Of a stretch of DNA of 64,000 nt, positions 41,368 to 48,232 are shown one piece after another (position 1 is the first letter of the stretch; each line of letters opens with the position of its first letter). The DNA is taken from contig NZ_BMDH01000001.1 of NCBI RefSeq assembly GCF_014635685.1, positions 310,001-374,000 of the forward strand, written 5' to 3'. The stretch is from Galliscardovia ingluviei (lineage in GTDB: Bacteria > Actinomycetota > Actinomycetes > Actinomycetales > Bifidobacteriaceae). The position numbers and the translations under genes are program-made. The notes below the pieces were generated by a model. That model had not been told where the DNA came from and ran no database searches. It worked only from the letters and a program-made list of their open reading frames with translations.

Positions 41368-42456
41368 ATGTCGCTTACGATTGGAATTGTAGGACTGCCA
41401 AATGTTGGTAAGTCCACTATGTTTAATGCGTTAACACGCAATAATGTGTTGGCAGAAAATTACCCATTTGCCACAATTGAACCTAATACTGGAATTGTGC
41501 CGTTGCCAGATAAACGTTTGCCAGTGCTGGCGAAGCTGGTACATACGGAAAAAATTATTCCAGCAACGGTTACGTTCGTTGATATTGCAGGTATTGTTAA
41601 GGGTGCATCTGAAGGTGAGGGTTTAGGTAATAAATTCCTCGCCAATATTCGTGAAGCGGATGCTATTTGCGAAGTAGTGCGCGCCTTTGAAGATGATGAT
41701 ATTGTGCATGTTAACGGCAAAGTCAACCCAGCAGATGATATCGACACCATCAATACTGAGCTGATTTTGGCTGATTTGCAGACGATTGAAAATGCCTTGC
41801 CAAAATTAGAAAAGGACTTGCGCGGTAAAAAAGTCGAAGCATCATATGTGGAAGCGGTGAAACTTGCAAAAAGTATTCTCGAATCTGGTACCACCATTGA
41901 TGCTGCAGCTCAAGCAGGCAATATTGATAAAGCTGACATTGCCGAGCTGCATTTGATGACAGCAAAACCATTTATTTACGTGTTTAATGTTGATGACAAT
42001 GAGCTGGGCAATGAGGAATTGAAACAGCAATTGGCAGCATCGGTGGCTCCAGCGCAGGCAATTTTCTTAAATGCACAGTTTGAAGCTGACTTGACAGAGC
42101 TTGATGAAGATGATGCGCGCGAAATGCTCGCAGATGCAGGTCTTGAGGAATCTGGCTTAGATCAGCTTGCACGTGTTGGTTTTGATGTGCTCGGTTTGCA
42201 AACTTACTTGACTGCTGGTGAAAAAGAAGTGCGTGCATGGCAGATTCATCAGGGTTGGACAGCTCCACAGGCTGCGGGCGTTATCCACTCTGATTTTGAG
42301 CGTGGGTTTATTAAAGCGGATATCGTCTCCTATGATGATTTCGTGGCGGCTGAAGGTTCTATGGTGAAAATCAAAGAAGAAGGCAAGTTACGCCAAGAAG
42401 GTCGTGACTACGTTATGCAGCCGGGTGACATTGTCGAGTTCAAGTTTAATGTCTAG
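41368..42456 (+). CDS. ychF: Redox-regulated/ribosome-associated ATPase YchF (OLA1)
   Basis: Obg-family P-loop NTPase that prefers ATP. G1 is GLPNVGKSTMFNALT, followed by NYPFATIEPN, DIAGIVKGASEGEGLG (G3) and, after a coiled-coil region, FNVDDNE in place of NKxE. The C-terminal TGS domain ends FEKGFIKADI-like (here ERGFIKADIVSYDDF) and the GRDYVMQPGDIVEFKFNV terminus. It is complete at 362 residues. It is the last core gene before the accessory island. Confidence 0.97.
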   Translation: MSLTIGIVGLPNVGKSTMFNALTRNNVLAENYPFATIEPNTGIVPLPDKRLPVLAKLVHTEKIIPATVTFVDIAGIVKGASEGEGLGNKFLANIREADAICEVVRAFEDDDIVHVNGKVNPADDIDTINTELILADLQTIENALPKLEKDLRGKKVEASYVEAVKLAKSILESGTTIDAAAQAGNIDKADIAELHLMTAKPFIYVFNVDDNELGNEELKQQLAASVAPAQAIFLNAQFEADLTELDEDDAREMLADAGLEESGLDQLARVGFDVLGLQTYLTAGEKEVRAWQIHQGWTAPQAAGVIHSDFERGFIKADIVSYDDFVAAEGSMVKIKEEGKLRQEGRDYVMQPGDIVEFKFNV

Positions 42457-42577
42457 AAACATGGCTTGAACGTATGGCAAAACGTTGAAATTGCAATGTT
42501 TTTGCGCTGAAAATAGTGAAAAAACAACGTAAAATGAGATAATTAAAAACTGCCGTTTTTCACACGTTTTATGCGGT

Positions 42578-42621
42578 TTGTGCCATTGATAAGGTGCTCA
42601 TAAGGTGACCTTATTAATGGC
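42578..42621 (+). repeat. Candidate attachment-site repeat, left copy
   Basis: A 44-bp sequence that recurs at 46697-46740 with 36 identical positions by eye; the first 20 bases differ once. It has its own symmetry: arms GCCATTGATAAGGT and ACCTTATTAATGGC around a 12-base centre, the layout of a tyrosine-recombinase core site. The integrase relic begins 51 bases later. The centres of the two copies differ, which argues against a recent attL/attR pair. Confidence 0.5.
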
Positions 42622-42671
42622 ACCTAACACCTTATGAGTGCCAATAATAGCAACGATTAAAGGGGCACATC

Positions 42672-43409
42672 ATGACCGCAACAAGACGCACTAAAGGTGC
42701 TGGATCCATCTTCAAAGACAACAGAGGCGTATGGCACTTTAGAAAAAACCTAGGCAATAACCCAGCCACAGGCAAACCACAAATCCTCGAAGTTAAAGGC
42801 AAAATCAAATCAGAAGCAAGAGAACGATTCCAGGCAAAAATAGCCGAATACGAGCGCACAGGATACATCAAAAGCAACAAAAGCCCGTACTTTAAGGACT
42901 ATACTGAACGATGGCTTGAAGACTATCAGACGCGAGTTAAACCCAACACCTACCGCACTCGTGCTGGATGAGTCAAAGCACTCAACGACATCATCGGATA
43001 CGTGCGACTCGAAGACCTTAATGCGCAACACGTACACGGCATACTATGGCTGACCACGCCAAAAACACGAGCAGCAAAACGCTTCGTACCCATAGCAGAA
43101 GCCTTATGGCAACGACTATGGGCACGCATTCACAGACTGCATATTAACGATCATGAGTTCGTGTTTACTAGCGCTCGCGGTAATCCGATTCGTGATAATG
43201 TGGAGCGGTATCATTGGTTGAAAGCGTTGGAAGCGGCTGGGCTTCCTCGGGTGAAGATTCATTCGGCATGGCATTGGTTGGAGACGATGGCTGCTTGGAC
43301 TAATATGCCTGATGATGTGCGGATTAGTATCATAGGACATACGAGTATTGATATGACGGCGCATTATACGCATTGTGATGCGGCGAGTTTGGGGTTGCTG
43401 CTTGCTTAG
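42672..43409 (+). pseudogene. Inactivated phage-type tyrosine integrase
   Basis: ATG 42672, with AAAGGGGC upstream, opens an AP2-like arm-binding domain (GAGSIFKDNRGVWHFRKNLG) and the start of the core-binding domain. The frame stops at TGA 42969, then continues in the same frame as VKALNDIIGYVRLEDL. The sequence jumps from there to TTPKTRAAKRFVPI, so the end of the core-binding domain and the first catalytic arginine are missing. In the catalytic domain the HxxR box reads HSAWHW (Arg lost), while the GHTSIDMTAHYTH box keeps the nucleophilic Tyr. It therefore has a nonsense codon, an internal deletion and a missing catalytic residue. Confidence 0.85.
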
Positions 43410-43495
43410 GCTATTCCGCCGTTGCGTGACGATGATGATGTGCAGGTGATTGATATTAGCTAGAGTATGAGTATTGCCGTTGTAAGCGAAAATAA

Positions 43496-43804
43496 ACTCG
43501 TTTGCAACGGTATGTGGATAAGCGCAGCGTGAGTGGTAAGGGTAATCTTTTTGAAGTGCTTGCCAATGAGTTCGCTGGATCCCTTCTTATGCCTGAACAA
43601 GAAGTCCAAAAATGCATAGAGGCAGGCATGAGCAGAATGGATCTTGCCGTGTATTTTGGCGTATCTGTAGACGCAATAACATATCGTAGAAAGATTCTCA
43701 ACATATGTACGAAAGCCCATCCAGCCTTTACGATAGATGGGCTTTCGCGAACTAGACACTGCCTAGCTTCATCACGCAACTATTCTACAGTGGGGAATAG
43801 ATAA
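43496..43804 (+). pseudogene. C-terminal relic of an ImmA/IrrE-type peptidase
   Basis: The frame reads LFEVLANEFAGSLLMPEQEVQKCIEAG followed by LAVYFGVSVDAITYRRKIL (quoted in pieces). This is the region that follows the metal site in ImmA/IrrE proteins (ANEFAxxLLMP ... LAxxFGVS). There is no HExxH motif upstream, because the frame is closed at 43493, and the last 35 residues do not match the family. ImmA-type peptidases cleave phage-type repressors, so this fits a decayed prophage or ICE. Confidence 0.6.
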
Positions 43805-43820
43805 ACAATATTTGAAGATA

Positions 43821-44867
43821 TTAACTCCTAGATTTGTTCCGCCTTATTGGCAGCGCGGTAAGACTCGTCATACTGTCAGATATCTCTCCCTGATCTGTCT
43901 TTTCGTAAAAGCGAACTACGCTCATTAAAAGGATTTTCATCACATGCAATCTCAATACAAATATTTTTTTATAATGAGCAGTCTCATCTTGATACCAATC
44001 CTTGTGCTTATCAAGCCGATTAATAAAACTTTGCATTGCATGCAGCCTACCATCTCGTATCTTCCTACTGCGCACGAGGTTAATATGGGTTAGTAGTACG
44101 CATGCAAAATCATGAAGCAGTATGTCTGATAATACGTGTATTTTTACCAGTGTGCGGTCATCTGCTGGTACATCCTCAATGAGCCAATCAAGCATTTGAC
44201 TTAATCTTATACTTTTCTTGGCATTGGTGTTTGAAGGTACAAGTAAACAATTATGATGCGATGCAGCATTGCGCAGAAGCCTCATGCCAAACAATAAAGG
44301 ATAGATTATATCGTCAATATTGTTGTGATAAAGGAATGAATGATAACACTGAATAAGACTATTTAAAGTGCAAGTCTCCCAAAAAAGCCATATTGGTTGT
44401 GCTGAAATATACTTATCAAGCATGCCTTGAGTGTAAACAGACTGACAAAATTCATTTTTTGGCTTATATGACTGATTTTTCTTAGCATAAAACGCATTTT
44501 GATCCTGATGATATGTGTGTAATACCTCATAAGGATCGATATCATCGTATGCTGATATCAAATTATTAAAACGGATACGTAGAGAATGTTCAATATCGCC
44601 AGTCAATCCCAAAATCAATGAACGTAGATGAAAATCCAGTGCTGCAATATCTTGTAAATTAGCAAAATCAACGTTGTAATAATTATTGTCAGCATTTTTG
44701 TAAAAATTATTGTCAAAAGCCTTGAGTTTAAAATAGTAGGTGTTCTCTGTGAGGAACTTAACTGCGTCCTGTCTTGAACATTTCTCAAACTTAATATTAT
44801 GCGCAGCCATATGGTCACATTGCTCTTTAGCTGTGAGAGCAGGACGCTTATTTGTTTTCTTAGACAT
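43821..44867 (-). CDS. Abi_2/AbiF-like abortive infection protein with HEPN motif
   Basis: A 348-residue protein of the AbiD/AbiF (Abi_2) group. The N-terminus has the family pattern KEQCDHMAAHNIKFEKCSRQDAVKFLTENTYYFKLKAF (quoted in part: AHNIKFEKC, YYFKLKAF), then LRSLILGLTGDIEHSLRIRF. The HEPN ribonuclease motif appears as LLRNAASHHN (R-x4-H) near residue 198. AbiF-type proteins block phage growth by harming the host cell, presumably through RNA cleavage. The 270-base region just upstream contains a structured, terminated leader (see the ncRNA entry). There is no clear ribosome-binding site (AAGAGTCGAA before the ATG). It is AT-rich compared with its neighbours, suggesting transfer. Confidence 0.85.
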   Translation of the reverse strand: MSKKTNKRPALTAKEQCDHMAAHNIKFEKCSRQDAVKFLTENTYYFKLKAFDNNFYKNADNNYYNVDFANLQDIAALDFHLRSLILGLTGDIEHSLRIRFNNLISAYDDIDPYEVLHTYHQDQNAFYAKKNQSYKPKNEFCQSVYTQGMLDKYISAQPIWLFWETCTLNSLIQCYHSFLYHNNIDDIIYPLLFGMRLLRNAASHHNCLLVPSNTNAKKSIRLSQMLDWLIEDVPADDRTLVKIHVLSDILLHDFACVLLTHINLVRSRKIRDGRLHAMQSFINRLDKHKDWYQDETAHYKKIFVLRLHVMKILLMSVVRFYEKTDQGEISDSMTSLTALPIRRNKSRS

Positions 44868-44891
44868 TTCGACTCTTATAAATATAAAAAT

Positions 44892-44921
44892 AAAAGGCGG
44901 CCCACCTATTGGCTAGCCGCC
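44892..44921 (-). terminator. Terminator 25 bases upstream of the AbiF-like start codon
   Basis: On the minus strand, GGCGGC ... GCCGCC with inner GCC/GGT pairs is followed by TTTTATTTTT. It would stop transcripts entering from upstream before they reach the AbiF-like gene, leaving only partial read-through. Confidence 0.8.
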
Positions 44922-45064
44922 AGTTTGGAGAAGCTCACATCCGCGTAATCATACTAGATGCAATGCTTTCTCGCGTACATGTAGGAGGTAATTTTACAGG
45001 TTTTTTTGGTGTTGCGCTAGTAGATAGGCGTGTCTACTGGATATAGTGATATAATCACCAAACC
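44892..45064 (-). ncRNA. Candidate structured RNA preceding the AbiF-like gene (possible RNA antitoxin)
   Basis: On the minus strand, no reading frame fills 44868-45120, yet the segment is highly structured. TTTGGTG (45062-45056) can pair with CACCAAA (45011-45005), enclosing the hairpin AGTAGA/TCTACT (45038-45019). A strong terminator ends the unit at 44892. A possible -10 (TATAGT) lies just before the first stem, with a poor -35. From memory, some AbiF-like HEPN proteins are encoded beside inhibitory non-coding RNAs, which this layout matches. The alternative is a leader or attenuator with repressor operators: GTGATATAATCAC at 45046-45058 is itself palindromic. Confidence 0.5.
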
Positions 45065-45140
45065 TATACTATATGTAGATATTTGAATATAATCTATTAT
45101 CCACTTAGATATTTTGAAAGAATGTTATTCAAATCACAAC

Positions 45141-45494
45141 TCACACCATGCTCGCGCTCGCTAGCACAAGCAGCTGATAATCTTCCATCACGTGCACTGT
45201 AACACCCAAATCAGACGCCATCAAAAAGCGTTCACCCTCGAACATGCATTGCGCTAGCCGATACTCTAATGGGCTAACCAGCCGCAACGCAGTATCACGC
45301 CGAGCCCTACGCTCGCACTTACCAGACAGCCAGTGGTCGTGCAAACTATCCCCATACCGCGCATGAGTAAGCTCATGAGCAAGAGTGCACAAGCGTTGCA
45401 CGTCCGAGAGTTTAGGGTTGAGGACGATAGTGTGCCGCTCATGATCATAGAGCCCGCACAGTTCATGCTCCAGACGTTGCTCTCTAATGCGCAC
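45141..45494 (-). CDS. ImmA/IrrE family metallopeptidase, start uncertain
   Basis: A short zinc peptidase with the HExxH site in LAHELTHARYG (about residue 40). It resembles prophage ImmA proteins that cleave the element's repressor. The homologous reading continues upstream of the GTG at 45494 (TFDQLACEAELLG), but that part has no ATG, GTG or TTG in frame before a TAG, and a GTA stands where a start would be expected. The true start may have been lost. No repressor gene is visible next to it. Translated from GTG it is 117 residues. Confidence 0.65.
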   Translation of the reverse strand: MRIREQRLEHELCGLYDHERHTIVLNPKLSDVQRLCTLAHELTHARYGDSLHDHWLSGKCERRARRDTALRLVSPLEYRLAQCMFEGERFLMASDLGVTVHVMEDYQLLVLASASMV

Positions 45495-45776
45495 GCCCAG
45501 TAGTTCAGCTTCACATGCAAGCTGGTCAAAAGTTACACTGCTCGTATCAAACCCTTTTATCTATCTTTATTAGTTTTATCCGTTTTGACACGCCTTTTGC
45601 GAAAAACTATCAATACATGTAAAACCGTCAAACGGTCAACTTGTGTGGATTACAGCTGGGCTCCCGAATGTGAGTAAGACGGTAGGTCGAGAATTCCTTT
45701 GATCTTGGAGTTGACTCTGATTTTTATCCCCTTGTTTTCTGCCTATATGCCCTTTTGCCGTGTTGGGGCTACTGCT

Positions 45777-46204
45777 ATGAGCAAATGGAAAGCGTATCGG
45801 CGTGACGTGTTTGCTTATTATTTGGATGCGGGTTCTCCTCGTGATGGCAAGCTTATCTCTGTCAAACCTACGGTTGCCCCACCCATGCCTGTTGATGGAC
45901 CACAACTATCAGACAAACAATGGAACCACATCTTGTACGGCAGCATTGTTCGCAGTGGTAGCGATTTTGACTACAGCGGTGGTCATTGTTTGGGTATAGA
46001 TGAGCCGCAGATAGACCACAATTCCCTAAAACTGGGAAAGTATTAGAATAGAAAAAGAACTAGTTGACACTTATAACAAACGGTCATCAGCGAAAGACAA
46101 TATTAGGCAATACGTTTTATACAAAAACAGTAGAAAAAATCACTGTTGAAGCGTTAGTAAACAGAAAACACATAATAATCTCATTCTACCCAAAGGAGGC
46201 GTAG
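45777..46204 (+). pseudogene. Decayed EndoU-like toxin domain, first copy
   Basis: ATG 45777 (MSKWKAYRR) leads to LSDKQWNHILYGS ... YSGGHCLGIDEPQ, which resembles the HILxG ... GGGH segment of bacterial EndoU toxins. The frame stops at 46046. Matching coding sense continues in another frame (RIEKELVDTYNK, from 46047) and then a third (KITVEALVNRKHIIISFYPKEA) ending at 46204, like the beta-strand end of EndoU domains. At least two frameshifts are needed. Four bases later a small gene with a strong ribosome-binding site begins. Recognition is by pattern, not by search. Confidence 0.45.
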
Positions 46205-46208
46205 TACT

Positions 46209-46553
46209 ATGACGGAACGCGAACTTCGCTATAAAACTCGCCACCATCAAACATACGACACATACACCTATTGCCGAGAACTCATCAAAGGACATGTTTC
46301 TAATGAATATTTCGCATTTCTAACGCTTCCATCATTAAACTACGATTTCGGACTTTTCTTCTATGAAGCGCTCGCTGTAATTATAAAGCATGATGATTTG
46401 GATTTGCTTGCTCCTGAACAAATGAGGAGAATACTGCACTGGATGAGAGTATCATGCTTAAATATTGACGGTGAGATTGATGGTGAAATATCTGATGTTA
46501 CTAAGTTATATCAGAAGTCCACTGGTGAAAAATGTAATTCCATATTCTGTTAA
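46209..46553 (+). CDS. Small hypothetical protein, possible immunity protein of the first toxin relic
   Basis: A 114-residue frame starting at ATG 46209 with a perfect AGGAGG seven bases upstream, which makes it more likely real than the many other short frames here. It is mixed in charge, soluble and helical-looking (SNEYFAFLTLPSLNYDFGLFFYEALAVI), with no signal peptide. It directly follows the decayed EndoU-like domain, the normal place for a cognate immunity gene. I do not recognise the family. Confidence 0.6.
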   Translation: MTERELRYKTRHHQTYDTYTYCRELIKGHVSNEYFAFLTLPSLNYDFGLFFYEALAVIIKHDDLDLLAPEQMRRILHWMRVSCLNIDGEIDGEISDVTKLYQKSTGEKCNSIFC

Positions 46554-46696
46554 TGCGGAGCTGTAATTTGAGCTATCACGGATGGTGGCTTTATTTTTAG
46601 GAGGCAATAATGGAGATAAGAACCTGAATAATGTTGTCGGTACAGCGACGCTTGAGCTTATACCTGATGCGCACAAGCTCAAGCTGTTGTTTCTTG

Positions 46697-46740
46697 TTGT
46701 GCTATTGATAAGGTGCATGTAAAGAGACCGTATAAATGGC
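46697..46740 (+). repeat. Candidate attachment-site repeat, right copy
   Basis: Second copy of the 44-bp repeat at 42578-42621, in the same orientation, with arms GCTATTGATAAGGT and ACCGTATAAATGGC around a 12-base centre. It ends 19 bases before the stop of the AlpA/Xis-like gene. A 46-codon frame (46582-46722) crosses it but has no support beyond being open. Confidence 0.5.
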
Positions 46741-46758
46741 GTTTGATAGCTGTCTGTA

Positions 46759-46962
46759 TCATTGATTTTTATCTGCTTTTCGTGGTCTACCGCCTCCAGC
46801 GCCTTGACCCGGCATATGCGCGCGCCAATAGTCTATGGTCTCGGGTAACCAGCCACGTGTATTGCCTATCAGTGCGTCTGGCTCTGGGAGTTTGTATGCT
46901 GCGGCGTTGGTTACACCGATGTGTTTTGACACGTCTTTTACTCCTAAGAATACTTGTGTCAT
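46759..46962 (-). CDS. AlpA/Xis-like small DNA-binding protein
   Basis: A 67-residue protein beginning MTQVFLGVKDVSKHIGVTNAAAY, an AlpA/excisionase-type winged helix-turn-helix, then NTRGWLPETIDYWRAHMPGQG and a basic tail. The ATG at 46962 has GGAGGTAA upstream, clearly better than longer frames. Its start codon overlaps the stop of the upstream small membrane-protein gene (ATGA). Such proteins direct excision or early transcription of integrated elements, consistent with the nearby integrase relic. Confidence 0.7.
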   Translation of the reverse strand: MTQVFLGVKDVSKHIGVTNAAAYKLPEPDALIGNTRGWLPETIDYWRAHMPGQGAGGGRPRKADKNQ

Positions 46963-47117
46963 TGTTTTACCTCCGTAAGATAGACGGTTATTGCGCGCAC
47001 GCCACCCGCAAGAGCGAATAGTCCAGCAGGAAGCGCCCAGCCCACTATGCCGCAAAGTAGCGATGTGAGTGCACATAGTGCAAGGATGATAATATTTAGA
47101 ATTTTTCTGATTTTCAT
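46959..47117 (-). CDS. Small membrane protein (52 aa) coupled to the AlpA-like gene
   Basis: MKIRKILNIIILALCALTSLL opens a 52-codon frame with two hydrophobic stretches (residues 7-24 and 29-46) and the end VYLTEVKQ. Its TGA overlaps the ATG of the AlpA-like gene, and the GGAGG for that gene is inside this frame, so the two are translationally coupled. TATACT/TATAAC lies within 15 bases upstream of the ATG and no ribosome-binding site is seen, so the message may be leaderless. Function unknown; conserved partner status would need checking. Confidence 0.55.
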   Translation of the reverse strand: MKIRKILNIIILALCALTSLLCGIVGWALPAGLFALAGGVRAITVYLTEVKQ

Positions 47118-47224
47118 AAGTTATAGTATACTCAAATCAAATTAATGATGGATTAGTTGTTCTAGTTACCGAAAACTACCTGATGTTGGTGAGGCTGATG
47201 GGACAATAATTGTAATTATCATTT

Positions 47225-47613
47225 ATGCTTAGCGATACGCAATTATATAGTCGTTTGCTAAGTACCTTACATGGTGAAGTTTGGAAGAATGCTTATCACG
47301 GGAATCACATTCTCTATGGAAATTATGATGTTCATGCGAAAAAATAGCGTGGCAGACACTTATATGACTTCGAATGAATCGAAGGGTAAGATTTCCATCG
47401 TTTCCTAAGAAATGGGACGTGCAAGATGTTCAACAAATGCTAGAATATGGATTAAGAAAATATCATGGTAGCGTTAGTCAAATAATCGAGCTCAGCGCTA
47501 ATGAGAGCAACTATCGTATTGTACTGGATTGGAGCAATAGCCAAGTAACCACATTCTATCAGCTAAAGGAGCAGAGTCATGGCATTACAGCATTGCGACG
47601 ACAACGATATTAA
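47225..47613 (+). pseudogene. Decayed EndoU-like toxin domain, second copy
   Basis: ATG 47225 gives MLSDTQLYSRLL ... AYHGNHILYGNYDVHAKK, then TAG at 47345. The same frame resumes as RGRHLYDFE, and a frameshift near 47372 leads to RVRFPSFPKKWDVQDVQQML ... NYRIVLDWSNSQVTTFYQ (pieces). The order HILYGN, GRH, RFPxxWDxxDI, then a strand pair ending VTTxY, is the layout of bacterial EndoU ribonuclease toxins. One stop and one frameshift make it inactive. No delivery domain is attached. Confidence 0.5.
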
Positions 47614-47872
47614 TGCTTTAGCTGATATTCTCTCCGAAGCTGGGTGTGAGTATGCTGCGAAAAATATACTTAACCAGATGAATGATGCTGGTGAATTTGA
47701 TGCAGCTGTAGCTATTTTTATTGCCGAGGCGCTCAAGAATAGTGTATCAATTCCGAGAACTTTATACGACGATATCATTAGTTGTTACTCACTTAATCCG
47801 CTTGATATGGATTATTGTCCACGTATGTTCAACGGGATGAAACAATTGGAAGAGAATAAGCTCGTGAAATAA
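47579..47872 (+). CDS. Small hypothetical protein, possible immunity protein of the second toxin relic
   Basis: A 97-residue frame from ATG 47579, with AAAGGAGCAGAG upstream. It overlaps the end of the toxin relic, as toxin-immunity pairs often do. The protein is acidic and helical (ALADILSEAGCEYAAKNILNQM, then DAAVAIFIAEALK). It is intact although its probable toxin partner is broken. A strong terminator follows. Family not recognised. Confidence 0.65.
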   Translation: MALQHCDDNDINALADILSEAGCEYAAKNILNQMNDAGEFDAAVAIFIAEALKNSVSIPRTLYDDIISCYSLNPLDMDYCPRMFNGMKQLEENKLVK

Positions 47873-47892
47873 CTATCAAATAAGTTCTATCT

Positions 47893-47925
47893 GAAGCCAC
47901 CCAAACGGGTGGCTTCATTGTTTTT
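47893..47925 (+). terminator. Terminator between the orphan immunity-like gene and tRNA-Tyr
   Basis: GAAGCCACCC / GGGTGGCTTC (10-bp perfect stem, 4-base loop), then ATTGTTTTT, ending one base before tRNA-Tyr. Confidence 0.9.
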
Positions 47926-48009
47926 GGCGGTGTAGTCAAGTGGTCAACGACGCTCGACTGTAACTCGAGTCCCATTTGGGTGCGCTAGGTTCGAATCCTG
48001 CCGCCGCCA
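47926..48009 (+). tRNA. tRNA-Tyr (anticodon GTA)
   Basis: An 84-base class II tRNA: acceptor GGCGGTG/CGCCGCC, anticodon stem CTCGA/TCGAG with loop CTGTAAC (anticodon GTA), long variable arm with TCCCA/TGGGT, and T-loop TTCGAAT. The base at the foot of the T stem is mismatched (C-C). CCA is not encoded. Confidence 0.92.
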
Positions 48010-48073
48010 CGTTTCGCAGACTCCGCACGCTGCGTTGTTAACAGTGCGCCAAAACACAGTAAAGGATTACATT

Positions 48074-48232
48074 ATGTTCAAGCCAGAAGAACTCTTGCAT
48101 CTCTTTACCAGCATGGTGGAAAAGGTAGATAGGCTCTTTTCAGGTTGTATTCCGGATATAAAAACGGGGGGTGCGTTACTCTGCCATTATTGCGCATACT
48201 GTTTACGATATTGCAGTGGATGCATACCATAG
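48074..48232 (+). CDS. Short hypothetical frame after tRNA-Tyr
   Basis: ATG 48074, with AAAGGA nine bases upstream, opens 52 codons beginning MFKPEELLHLFTSMVEKVDR. The first 35 residues look like real protein. The end (CHYCAYCLRYCSGC) overlaps the antisense AraC gene tail and looks accidental. It may be the truncated start of a gene that was cut off by insertion of the AraC/porter locus. Confidence 0.3.
   Translation: MFKPEELLHLFTSMVEKVDRLFSGCIPDIKTGGALLCHYCAYCLRYCSGCIP

Larger units (their letters stand above)
42578..47880. mobile_element. Degenerate integrative island with defence and toxin/immunity relics
   Basis: Between ychF and tRNA-Tyr lie an inactivated integrase, ImmA-type peptidase sequences, an AbiF-like gene, EndoU-like toxin relics, an AlpA/Xis-like gene and small orphan genes, with AT-rich stretches and repeated frame damage. 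The left end coincides with the repeat at 42578. The right end is uncertain: 46740 by the matching repeat, or nearer the tRNA at 47926 by gene content. Confidence 0.6.

Noticed and set aside
44868-45120. Tandem-repeat antitoxin of the type III (ToxIN) kind
   Set aside because: No short tandem repeats are present; only stems and a terminator. This also gives no CRISPR-like repeat-spacer pattern.
46582-46722. 46-codon frame (MVALFLGGNNGDKN...) crossing the right 44-bp repeat
   Set aside because: No ribosome-binding site, and the frame runs through the repeat; may be a relic but cannot be supported.
47926-48009. tRNA-Tyr 3' end as attachment site for the island
   Set aside because: I found no copy of the tRNA 3' end near the integrase relic at 42.5 kb.
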